NCBI GenBank assembly: GCA_026214975.1
Contig: JAOBSW010001190.1
Coordinates: 1-64,000, forward strand
Origin: Gentiana macrophylla
Lineage: Eukaryota > Streptophyta > Magnoliopsida > Gentianales > Gentianaceae
DNA: 64,000 nt
Reading direction: 5' to 3'
Shown here piece by piece: positions 48,505 to 59,877 of this stretch. Numbering within the stretch: the stretch's first letter is position 1; every line of letters starts with the position of its first letter. A model generated the notes under the pieces. It was not told the origin of the DNA and ran no database searches. It worked only from the letters and a program-made list of their open reading frames with translations. The position numbers were made by a program, and so were the translations under genes.

Positions 48505-50070
48505 ACTCCCCCACACTTGGCTTTTTGTTCGTCGAACAAAATAATCAAACTGCTCACTTATACATGTAATCCACATAGATTCTCGACTCACGTAACAAAA
48601 GATACGACAAATATAGCAAGTAATACCAACATAGAGATAGATTCAGTGCGTGTGTGAAAAGCCCTTTTAAATCTCCACTATTTTTCACACAAAAATCCTT
48701 TCAAACAATCCTAATAACTTTCCTAGGTATAGGCAGTAACCGTTCCACACAAAGTCTTCCCGTGTACTTATTAGGATAATCCCTAATGCATATCATTCAG
48801 TTTATACTGGGGATAGTCAGAAGATAACTAAGTTTTCAACCATGCTTACTAACTTTCCACATTGCCATTTGCTAATTTTTCTTTTTTTTTAAAGTTCACT
48901 TAGTCCCACGTTTATAGCATATGCCCTCATTCCCAGCAATAGGATGTTTCGTGATAACACCCTAGCTGGACTACTATCATCGGGCAGTCGGGAGCTGTTA
49001 AGCCTCATTGTGGTATAGGACGTTTCGTGATAATGCCCTACCGCACTCAAATCATTGGCAGCTACATCCGACATACACATATTTTATGCATCTTAGATTG
49101 GTGTACAAACCTTAAGATATATCCCTCCTATCACATTCAAACCTTCAGATATTCACAGTACACGGTTAGAAATTAGGTGTAATGTTTACCGTTACTATTA
49201 AGCACAAGTCTCTCTAGGATAAATCACTAGGATAGTGAATGGATAAAGTTTAAAAATGTCGCTTCAACTTCAAAGGCTTACGTGAATATGAAATGAATAC
49301 TATCTCATATTAGTAAAAGCATGCTATAATTATCTCTCAAAGTCACATAAAATCATTGTCAGGAAACTACAACTAGCAAGCCATTTGTTTCAATTTCATG
49401 CTCAAGATTCACAATTATCCAAATTTACTTTGAAAAATTTTAAAATTTAAAATTTTCGGTGAAAAAAAACACATGTACTCATTTTCAGAAATATAGCATG
49501 ATAACATACCCAATTTAGACACCCCCCACACTTAAATCACATTATGTCCGCAGAATGTGCAAATAAAAGAAAAGAATACTTAGCTGGTTTCAAAGTGGTT
49601 GTCGGGCTGTAGGATGGCAGAGGTCAGGCCGTAGCATGAATGTACCGCTGCAACTCGTATCACGAACAGACAACACTAAAAGTGATAATTGGCAAAAACC
49701 GCTCAACAGTATCTGCAACACTCGACATAGCATATAATCTCGGGGTACAAGGGGTATATGAGTAAACATGTAGGCACATAAAGCATTCACAAATAGGACA
49801 GGGATAACCAACACACAAATCACCATTGTTTTATTCCTAAAGCCCTAAAAACTTAACTAAAAAGTAACTTAAAAGACTAGGCTGCCTCCTAGGAGCGCTT
49901 TTTTATTGTCATTAGCTTGACAGAGTAAACCAAGTCAACCTGGATCAGGCCACTTGGGTTTGAAGCTAACCACTTCTCCGTCAGAATCAGAATGACTAGG
50001 ACGGAAATGGTTTTCGCCACAACAACAAGTCAAGTGCGCGATAAGATCATGAAATTTTTCTCCGCATTTA
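48505..50070 (-). other. E polypurine tract and 3' untranslated region
   Basis: 48505-48517 is the polypurine tract (minus strand AAGTGTGGGGGAGT) next to the LTR. A duplicated motif lies at 48940-48980 and 49015-49055. A second purine tract at 49521-49534 (TAAGTGTGGGGGGT on the minus strand) is about 1 kb from the first. No env-position ORF is present; 49590-49826 is a chance frame. Confidence 0.75.
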
Positions 50071-51163
50071 TTAATCGACTCTTTTCTTCTTGTTCTTGCT
50101 TCTCAGATTGGTGAGGTATGCTAACAGCGCAGGAGCATTGACTGAAGGATCTGCAAGGTTAGGGGTAATAATGTCATCATCCACTCCGAAGAAGTCGGAT
50201 GGAATCTCTTCACAAGTAAACAACTCAACCGTTTCATTTCTCTTTTGAAAGTACAAGATTGCCAGGCTTCTCCTGGGTTGCCCAAAGTACTTCTTAATCC
50301 TGTGACCATTGACTTTGAACGGTTGATCGCGTACCCTTTCAACGTAATGGCTCCACCAGGATGAACATCAAGAATCTCAAAGGGGCCAGACCATCTAGAT
50401 TTAAGCTTACCAGCAAAAAGATGGAGCCTGGTATTATAAAGCAAAGCCATATTACCCACTTTGAATTCACGATCCTTGATCTTAGCATCATGGAGTGCCT
50501 TAGTTCTTTCCTTACTGATTTTGGCGTTCTCATATGCTCTGAGTCTAAATTCGCGAGCTCATTCAATTGCAATAACCTCTTCTCCCCACAGAGTTGGCTA
50601 TCGAAATTCAAGAATTTAATAGCCCAGTAAGCTCTGTGTTCAAGCTCGACTGGTAAATGGCATGCCTTTCCATAAACCATTTGGAAGGGTGACGTGCCCA
50701 TAGGGGTCTTAAACGCAGTGCGATAGGCCCAAAGTGCGTCATCCAACTTCAGACTGCAGTTGGATCTAGTGGAATGCACAGTTTTCTCCAAAATCCGCTT
50801 TAGACTTCTGTTGCTCACCTCGACTTGGCCACTGGTTTGAGGGTGGTATGGTGTACCAATTCTATGCTTGACACCATAGCGCTCAAGAATTTTATCTAGT
50901 GGGGCATTACAGAAATGCGAACCTTCATCACTGATAAGGGCTCTAGGACAGCCAAATCTAGTAAAGATATTCTTTTGCAAGAATTTCTTTACAACTTTGT
51001 GATCATTGGTTTGGGTGACTATGGCCTCTACCCACTTGGAAACATAGTCCACACAAACCAGAATATATTTGTTAGAGCATGATGATGGGAACGGTCCCAT
51101 AAAATCAATGCCCCAGACGTCAAAAACTTCACATTCCAAGATAGGCCTCAAAGGCATCTCCAT
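50071..51163 (-). pseudogene. E integrase
   Basis: The longest frame (50339-51163) has an intact DD35E core: D20 in GIDFMGPF, D79 in ISDEGSHF and E115 in SGQVE. The zinc-binding part lies just upstream in another frame. After about 50460 the reading shifts to the frame 50121-50459, whose first part ([16 protein letters not shown]) is the usual C-terminal integrase segment, then shifts again to 50071-50256. At least two frameshifts break the C-terminus. Confidence 0.85.
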
Positions 51164-51955
51164 CCTATTAATGAGTCTCCCTACTCTTTGGCATCTATCA
51201 TGACCTTTGCAAAAGGCTTGAGATCTTTAAACAAAGTAGGCCAAGTAAAAACCAGCTTGAAGGATTTTTGTGGACTATCTTAGGTGCTCCGTAGTGTCCT
51301 CTGCGGGACCACTATGACATTGCTCCAAGATATCCAATTGTTCATGCTCCGGAACGCACCTTCTAAGCAACCCGTCCTTGCAGACTTTAAATAGATATGG
51401 GTCCTCCCATACGAGATACTTTAAATCAGAAAAGAACTTCTTCCTCTCCTGATACGTCATTTCTTCTAAATGCCCACCTGCTAAGTAGTTGACGTAGTCA
51501 GCATACCACGGCCTCACAGTCTCTAGCTTCATTAATTGCTCGGTTGGAAAATCAATGCCTATGTCCTTGGAAATTGTGCCACCTTCAATTACTAGGCGAG
51601 ACAGGTGATCAGCCACAATATTTTCACTACCCTTCTTATCTTTGATCTCCAGGTCAAACTCTTGCAAAATTAGAATCCATCTGAGTAACCTTGGTTTTGC
51701 ATCTGCTTTGTCCATAAGGTAGCGTAGGGCTGCATGGTCTGTCCAAACCACAACCTGAGACCCCAGAAGGTAACTTCTAAACTTGTCGATAGCAAAAACG
51801 ACGGCTAAGAATTCCTTCGATCGTGGTGTAATTGCATTGAGCCGGGTTCAAGGTGCGGCTCGCATAGTAAATGGGCCTGAACTTTTATCAACTCTACGGC
51901 CTAAAAGCGCACTCCATCGCAGTAGTTAGAGGCATCGCACATTAATTCAAAAGGC
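51164..51955 (-). pseudogene. E RNase H and integrase zinc-finger region
   Basis: The open piece 51275-51751 starts at [14 protein letters not shown], the third conserved block of Ty3-gypsy RNase H, followed by PRLLRW, a VADHLSRL motif, and a spacer leading to the integrase N-terminal region. The first half of RNase H (51752-51955) is legible only in shifted frames. Confidence 0.75.
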
Positions 51956-52950
51956 TTAGTCGGTCGGTGCGATTAAGATAGGGGCACTTATGAGCTTATC
52001 CTTTAGGCAATTGAAAGCTTCCTTGCATTTTTCATCAAACAAGAACCTAACATCATCTTTCAGAAGGTTAGATAAGGGCTTGGCGATGGTGGAAAAACCC
52101 TGAATAAACCGCTGTAAGCCAACATGACCTAGAAAACCTCGCACCTCTTTCATTTGTTTGTGCACGCCATCTTTTCAATGGCCTCTACTTTAGCCTTATC
52201 TACCTGAATACCAGTATTGGACACCTTGTGTCCTAGAACAATTCCTTCATCTACTAGAAAATGGCATTTCTCCCAGTTAAGCACTAAATTCTTTTCAACA
52301 CAGCGCTGGAGTACCATATCTAGATTTTCCAAGATCTCATCAAAGCTATCGCCATAGACTGAGAAATCATCCATGAAGACTTCCATACATTTCTCCACAA
52401 GTCCATCGAAAATGGCCAACATGCACCGTTGGAATGTAGCTGGTGCATTGCATAACGCGAAAGGCATTCTGCGAAAAGCAAAAGTGCTCGATGGACACGT
52501 AAACGTAGTCTTCTCACGGTCATTAGTGGTCGATGGCTATCCGGAAGTAACCGTAATATCCATCGAGGAAACAATAATACGATGACCACTCGCCTTTCAA
52601 GAATTTGGTCAATGAAAGGTAAGGGAAATGGTCTTTGGCGGTGACTTCATTCAATCTGCGATAGTCAATGCAGACTCAGAGCGATCACAAGGCGTAAAGC
52701 TACTTCTTCCCCTTTTCATTCATTTCCACGGTAATACCTCCTTCTTTGGCACAACTTGGGTGGGGCTAACCCACTCACCGTCGGCGATTGCATAGATGAT
52801 TCCCATATCTAACCATTTAATGACTTCTTTCTTGACAACCTCCTGCGTATGCGGATTCAAACTTGGCCGAGGTTGTCTCGACTTTCTTAGATCCTTCCTC
52901 CGCTCGGATTTTATGCATGCACACATCGGGGCTGATTCCTCGGATATCAC
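51956..52950 (-). pseudogene. E reverse transcriptase
   Basis: Three pieces cover the domain. 52720-52950 has LNPHTQEVVKKEVIKWLD and the WVSPTQVVPKK block. 52150-52467 has MPFALCNAPATFQRCM and the catalytic FMDDFSVYG. 51956-52165 has RGFLGH and the connection segment. The middle (52468-52719) is frame-broken. Motifs are those of Athila-type RT. Confidence 0.8.
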
Positions 52951-53888
52951 CCACTTGCCATCCGAACGCGAGGATGTTCTTTTTCAAGCACTTTTATCAG
53001 CAGTGCTTCTTGCTCGGGCTCAAGTTTTGAAGAGATGATCAAGGGTAACTTATCACCATCCTTAAGAAAAATGTACTTAAGGTGTTGTGGAAGCGGTTTA
53101 AGCTCCAAGTCGGAGGTTGTTGCTCAATACTGGATTTTAAGGGCCACCTTTTCCTTATGGGCTTGAAGTGGTTGGATCAAGAATACCTCATCTTCCCGAG
53201 GTATATCCCCGTAAAGGTCTTCGATCACATCATCCGTAGGGATCCTTCCTTCACAAGACCCGCTGCCTCCTTCTTATGCTTGATCATCTTTCTCAACTCT
53301 TCTTCTTCTAGCTCCTCTCGCTAGCTGTTCCCAATCATCAACCTCCCAATGAGTAGTCTCTCTCCGTAAATCCACTTCATCCCAACTACCCATCGTGGCT
53401 TCCTCTTCTACAGGGTTATAGTCTTCCGATGCAGCTCTTTGAAATCATCGTTCATTCTTTGGGAATCTCAGTGTTTCTTGTTCATTGACAGCTCGGTGTG
53501 AGCAATTTGTGAAGACGACTCATCGTGATTACGGCTGTAATGAAAACGTAAGATGGTCCACGATCGGCTTGATCTTTAATGTTTATAGCTTCAAAACACC
53601 TATCTCTGTTAGCTCTTTCGCTTCTTCGAGTTGGCATCTTCTTCGTCCTCGTAAATTGCTTCGATTTAACGAGATTTCTTCATTCAAGGTTTTCTCGGGA
53701 CTTTCCCTCGTGTGAAGGTAAATGATGTATCATCGACTCTAAGCGTAATCGACCCTTACGAGTAAATCAATGAGGCGGCAGAGGTGTCCAAAAAGTCCGG
53801 CCTAGAATTGGGGCATCTCTTTGTCGGGTGGATAGTCTAAGATAAACCGATCAAGAGGAAAACCAAATGTTCAACACGGAGAAGAACA
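52951..53888 (-). other. E spacer between protease and RT
   Basis: Athila-type elements have a long linker here. Only short, shifted coding-like pieces are seen. Confidence 0.4.
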
Positions 53889-54152
53889 TTAGCAACACAA
53901 CCGGCACGAGTGGCTAGATCGGTCTACCATCCGAAGAGAAATAGATGCGTTCCGCATTCTTTTATCTAAACCGAGCTTTTTGCAGACGTTCAATGGCATC
54001 ACATTTATGGAGGCCCCTGAGTCGCATAAGACGTTTTGGAACATGTGGCCTTCAATCTCACAAGAGATTGAAGGTCTCCCGGGGTCACCTCGCTTAGTAG
54101 CAACTTTTTGTGAAACCATAGAGCAATCTTCTCTTAAAACTTCTTCTGCCAT
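53889..54152 (-). pseudogene. E aspartic protease
   Basis: An 87-codon piece has the retropepsin active site LCDSGASINVMPLNV (D-S-G near residues 43-45) followed by a KKLGL helix. Upstream is a basic/acidic linker (54186-54449). The frame is lost after about residue 75. Confidence 0.8.
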
Positions 54153-54525
54153 CCCTTGAAGCTTCTTCTTGCTTCCACAAACTTCCTAAAGATACTTAGA
54201 GCATTTGGGCATTTCAGTCAATACCTCAGCTAGGGGTATACTCACTTTGGTATCTCTAAGCATCCTCCTCACACCGTCATATTGTCTATCATGACTGAGG
54301 GTATTCTCTTTCTTCTTCGGTGGATAAGGAACGGCTTTATCATTGTTCATGGCTTGACTTTTTATGGCTTCGTCTTCCTTATCCTTCCATCTGACACACT
54401 TTTCCTCCCTCTTCTTTGTCAGGGGTACAGCCACCTGACTTTTCCTCATTTCTCTATCAGAGTCATTTTCATCACCGAAGAATCATCATTAAGCTCCTCC
54501 TCGCCATTGTTGCTTTCTTCGGTAT

Positions 54526-56055
54526 TTAACTCGATTTCCCTCCCGAACTCATGGCGCGTGAGGGGGGGGCTACTGCTTCCGACATCTTTCCGGGTCCCAC
54601 CTGCTTACCACTTCTTAAAGTAACCTCATTCAGCTCTTCGTTCCCATAATCCCATTGAGGTGTGATGGCAGTGCAAACATTGATATCTCGCTTTAGGATT
54701 TTTTCGGTATAACTTGGAAGTTTACCGTGGGGTCTGCTTGCTTGTTGATCGCCATCCGCCAACCTGTCTCTCTATTGTCTTGACACTAGTAGCCAGGGTC
54801 TTCACCATGTCTACTAGCTCATCAAACTTATGTTGAGGGACACAAGAGGTGGTTTGGTTATGAGGTTGGTTTTGATTCCAACCACCTTGAGGTCTCTGAG
54901 AGTTAGGATTTTGAGGTTGATTAACCACCCCGGGAGGTGGTCTTTGATAGCTTGAGCTGAAGGAAGGTTTGGAATTTGATGGGCCAGGTGGTGCATTGGC
55001 TTGATTAAGATTGGGACGTTGAAATCCGGAATAATTCTGATTCTGATTGAAGTTTCTGAAGGTTTGGTTATGATTCTCCATTAAATTCACTTCCTCATTT
55101 ATCTCATTTTCCGTCTGCATTCCCAGGTAGTTCACATCTGACGGCCCTTGTTGCTGTATTTGTAAATTGGCTAGCTGCTTGCTAATTACTTCCATTTGAG
55201 CAACTAACACCTTAGTCTCAGAATTGCTCGCAGCAGATTCCTTCTTATTCCCACTAACATTGGTCTTCCTAGGACTTGACCACATGTTATTCTTGGCTAT
55301 AGTTTCACTACCCTGTAGTAGGGGCATCATCACCTCCCCAGGAAAGATCCATGAGCAGGTTGAATCAAGGAAGTCTCTATTTGGTTGAGAGACACCTCTA
55401 TAGAATAACTCTAGTAGCTCATGTCTCTCTTTGTATCCATGGTTGGGGCACTTCCTCATCAATGATTTAGTCTCTCCCATGCTTTCCCACACTCTCACCA
55501 TCAAGTTGTTCAAATGTGGCTATCTCCTTTTCATGTCCATGATTGTCCCTGGTGAGACAAACTTGAGCGAAGGCTCTTTTGACATCATTCCAGCACGGAG
55601 AGAATGATGGGCTAAAGATTTGAACCAACGGTTTGCTTCACCCTTTAGAGCAAGCGGGAAGAGTTTTAACTTGACAATCTCGTAATCAACACCAGGATAG
55701 TGGCTCGCTTCGCAGATTTGAGCGAAGGTGGACAAGAAGTCATGAGGATCTTCATCGCAGAGTGCCATGAAAAGAACTATTCTCGGACCGGTCCTACCAC
55801 TCCATTTTTAGATCGAAGTTCGCCTGCCCTATGTCCGAGAGGCGAATAGGTCTATGCCCTTCCAGAAAGTCTTGGTCAAGATAGGGAGCATAGGGGTCTT
55901 GATTTAAGCTGGTTTAATTTGGTTTTGACGGAATTGTTGAAGGCCCGATTATTTATCCTAGCTTGTTGATTCTCGTTGTTCTTTGTATTGCTGCATCTGT
56001 TGAAGGAGCGATTCATTTGGGCTTGAGGATCTGGATTTTGAACTTCGTTAGCCAT
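54526..56055 (-). pseudogene. E gag
   Basis: The likely start is the ATG at 56055 (MANEVQNPDP). Open pieces follow in shifted frames. 55520-55768 has the capsid-like EDPHDFLSTFAQIC and LKLFPLALKGEANRWF. 54722-55513 has the second half of capsid and a long Asn/Gln/Pro-rich tail. 54526-54762 has a TLRSGKQ segment near the protease side. No CCHC knuckle is seen, as is common for Athila gag. At least three shifts break it. Confidence 0.75.
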
Positions 56056-56582
56056 AATGTCGGACCAGGAAGAGCTTTCTCTCGAGAATAGATCGCTCAG
56101 GCTCGGGATTAAAGATAAGAGGTCCTTCTTACTCCTGGTTTGCATAAACGGAAGAGCGAGAATGGAAAAAATCAACCTTAGGGTTGATGAGAACGAATGT
56201 AGAGGAAATTAGAGGGTTTAGACAGAGAGAAGAGAGAAGAAGTGACAATTGAAGAGAGAGGAATGGCGTTCGTATGAGTGAACGCAGTTGGGAAATGCGG
56301 AAGTGGGCTGCTCGTTCGTTCGAGTTCAAGGCTGGCGTAAGACAAACAAAGGGGCACACGGGCGTTCAGAGTTTGGACGCCCGTTCAGACAGTTTCTTAA
56401 ATTTTTTTATTTTTTTTTTTAAATTTTTATAAAGGCTGCTAAAATCTAAGGCAAATTTAAACTATGAAAAATAAAAATCAAATATGAAAAATATAAATAA
56501 CAACAAAAGACAAACTATGATAAAATAAAATAAACGTAACCTATAGATTAGCACCTCTAAGAGTCCGACAACCGTTACCGAC
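56056..56582 (-). other. E 5' leader
   Basis: Non-coding leader between primer site and gag start. It holds GGACGCCCGTTC (56375-56386), related to the LTR palindromes, and an A/T tract near 56400. Confidence 0.45.
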
Positions 56583-56600
56583 TCCCCGGCAACGGCGCCA
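56583..56600 (-). other. E primer binding site (tRNA-Asp type)
   Basis: The minus strand reads TGGCGCCGTTGCCGGGGA, complementary to the 3' end of tRNA-Asp, six bases from the LTR. Athila elements use this tRNA. Confidence 0.85.
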
Positions 56601-56606
56601 AAAACT

Positions 56607-58113
56607 TGTTCGGTAAAAACTAGTTTTAAATTTATAAACCGAAACACCCCAAGTATAAGGCTTGTAGTAAAGGTGTTACCGGGTCGTCCTAAGGGAGTCG
56701 AATGTTTATCGGATTAAGGTGCAATTATTATATCGATTATGTCACAGATTACTATCTAAAACTAAGGTATATATTACTTATAATCTAGAAACTATGACTA
56801 GAAACCGAAAATAGCAGAAAATAGCACAAAATCGACACTGGACGGACGTCCACTAATGTGGACGGGCGTCCGATGATGTTCTGGAAACAGAAAATATGCA
56901 GAAACAGCAGGTAAAAACTAGGGTTTTAAAAATAACTAAACTTAGCAACAAAAGTTGATACGAACGAATTTGGTTTATCAAATAATTAAGAGGAACGGCA
57001 AGGCAACGGGAATCCACCAATCAATCAGCTAACCCCAACTAGATTGCGCGCTAAAGATATGATTTTTAGTAATGAGCAAATCACGAATTCGATTAAGTCT
57101 CTCTAATCAATTTCTAGGGTTTCATTTTCTTTCTCAAGCAAAACTAAACTAGCATGCATAACATGATCATGATATTGTCTCCAATACCCTACTCAACTAA
57201 TCATAAACAATCTCTTGAGTTATAACTAATTGCATCAATTGAAAAGATCAAAGCTTGAACAATATTCTCACACAAATTCAATCAAAAAGATAGTTTCATC
57301 GATCTCTCGATTCAAATAAAACATAAACAATATAGCAATATCCAATTGATGAAAAATCATAAATTTAACTCACTAAGATATAGCTAAAAATCCTCTAGTT
57401 GGTGTAGTTGTTGATTGGTTTCCTCCATTGTCCCACCGCGAATTGCTTAGCCAGCAATCATATTGGTGATCATGATTGTTGGGATGGAAGAATTCATCTC
57501 CTTGTTTGCTCTGGAATATACGGCTACTTTGAATGTGATGTGCGTATTTTTCTGTGTAATGATGTGATGATCCCGCCTTTCGAAATGCCGCTTATATAGG
57601 GGTTGTAACCGACTTTAGACGGATCTAGAAGATAAATACATGAAAATCACGACCGACCGAATGACGTCACTCGGTCGACCGAATGCAATGGCTCGGTCGA
57701 CCGAGCCTACCTATTTACGTGTTTTCACACTGTTGCTTCGTATACCGTGTTCCCTACTTCACTCTTTCGATCTGATCTGATTTATCCTCTCTTTAATGCT
57801 CCGATTTTCTTCTTTATTTTGAAATCACTTGATTGAATGAGATTAATCTTCTCCATTAATAATATCCCCATGCATATCTTTTAATTTTCTGCAAAATTGT
57901 TGTTACACCAAGTCATCGAATAATAATACTAATAAAAATGTGTAACAAAATAACATTTAAACTCAATATTTCCTCATAATTAAATTATAACCCCTCAATA
58001 ACCATTATAGGAATTTAACGGTTAAAACACGATTTTCTCATTTATTTCCCTTAAAAATAAGGTAAATTGTTTAGGGATTAAGCCCGAAAATATAGTAAAA
58101 TATACCCTAAACA
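56607..58113 (-). repeat. E 5' LTR (right copy)
   Basis: Aligns with 46988-48504. The TATA region is near 57591. It carries the same palindrome cluster up to 57705 and GGACGGACGTCC / GGACGGGCGTCC at 56840 and 56860. Confidence 0.9.
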
Positions 58114-58310
58114 GTATTTTAAGTTCGATTTGAGTAATTATTTATAAAACAAACTATTTCTTAAGTGTGTGAAAAATATAATGTTTATTGTCTGATGATC
58201 TGAACTGTAGTAGACCGTGACTGAACCGATGGTTCATAAACTCGTTATTCATGAACCGGTGGGTCACCAACCACAGCCGTCTTCTTCAGCGTAGGAAGAC
58301 CAACCAAGCG
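58114..58310. repeat. ~350-bp tandem repeat, rest of unit 5 (right of E)
   Basis: The unit split by E resumes with the GTATT copy and runs through 'aagtgtgtgaaaaa' and 'gaaccggtgggtcaccaacc', where the array ends. Confidence 0.8.
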
Positions 58311-58589
58311 AAGGGTCCTATATATATATAGATGTAAACCATTACAATATTTCAAAGTATAAGTGTTTTACAAAGGCAAATATTCGTTAGTTAATGTGAC
58401 ACCATGAATTGTGAAGTCATATAAAATTATAAAATGTATAATAAAAATTTCATGTTTTATTCTAATCTATCGTAGCTCGAATACGCTGAATAAAAAATAA
58501 AATAAAAACATTTTTTTACGATAAAAGGAAATGCTGTCTTTTAATAAAAGAAAAGAGGAAAAACAAAAACAAAAACAAAACAATAAAAC

Positions 58590-59801
58590 GTGGGACACTT
58601 TTGGCGCATATTTTTCCCACCAAAAATTTAGAACATGCGAAAAAGATAAATGAACTTTTTAAAGATGATAATAAAATGCTTAAAATAATCATAAGAATAT
58701 TAAAAAATAACTACTTTAATTTGATTTGTTTTCCTTTTAAAAAGAACTCCTTACGGATAAATCTGGTTTTCAGATTATTACCATTTAAGTTTCACATTCT
58801 CCCTGTTCTCCCAAAAAAAAAAAAATTTCTACTATCGGTTTCCTTCTCAAACTCCCTTGATAACAAAGATCGTATGAGGTGAGGCTCACATCAAGGCAGA
58901 ATTGCATTTTACTTCCGTAAGTTTCAGTTAAAATTGATTAATTGTATGAGTAGAAATTGAATTAGATTATTGTCAGTTTTATTTTGAATCCATGAAAAAT
59001 TGAAGCTTCAATGTTTTCTTTTTCTTTTTTTTCTTTCACATCTAGTGATGCATTCTATATTTATATTCCCAATTTTTTTGAAAGGATATATTTTTTTTTA
59101 AGAATTGATAAACGAGGTAAGCTTTTACATTTTCTTCCCCACTAATTACGGTTGACAAATTTTTTTTTTTTGTTGTATCTTCATCTCCCATGTGCAATTT
59201 CACTACTCACCACCGGATACCGGATAAAACGAGAAAAACAATGAAGAAATTCGAAGGGGTTTTTTTTGGGAGAAATTTTATGTGAGTTTAACATCTTCAT
59301 TTCAGATAACATGTTGAGAAAGTGGGGAGATTGAGGGGTCTGGGGTGGGGGGACGTAGACTGTGGAGTTATTTGAGTTAATTGATTTTTTTTCTTATATA
59401 TAGTTTGATTATACATGTTACAATATTAGTAAAATTGAGTAGAGGCGTATATACTTGAAGTTTTAAAGAGCAGGTTGTTGTAAAGTTTTTTCTTTTGGGA
59501 TAGATTAATTATTTGCAGTAGAACTTGTGGATTTAACAGATTTTATTTTTCATATTTAAGTAAAATAACACTGTATTAGAATCTTCGGGATAAATCGGGA
59601 AGTCTCTCTACCGAATAAAGATAATATACGTACAACCGCATTATTTTTCCTTCCCCCAGTTGTTTTATCTTACGGCTATGCTTGCTGGGTTTTTTTGTTT
59701 TTTTTCAACAAACATGGTAAATTAATGGTTTTTTGCTTGATGTTATGCCATTTTTTTAACTCAGTTTTGTTTGTAAATTCTGAATTTTTAGGACAACTCT
59801 T

Positions 59802-59877
<76 letters not shown>

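Larger units (their letters stand above)
46988..58113 (-). mobile_element. Athila-type Ty3-gypsy element E, full length, decayed coding region
   Basis: LTRs at 46988-48504 and 56607-58113 flank 8.1 kb. Exact target copies GTATT lie at 46983-46987 and 58114-58118. On the minus strand the order is primer site, gag, protease, RT, RNase H, integrase, a ~1.5-kb untranslated region and the polypurine tract. The primer site matches the 3' end of tRNA-Asp, as known for Athila elements. No env-position ORF is found after integrase. Gag and pol are broken by many shifts although the LTRs are very similar. It is inserted in the ~350-bp tandem repeat within CACTA G. Confidence 0.9.

Noticed and set aside
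52796..53715. Plus-strand ORFs opposite the E protease-RT region
   Set aside because: Shadows of the minus-strand pol sequence, which has recognisable motifs.
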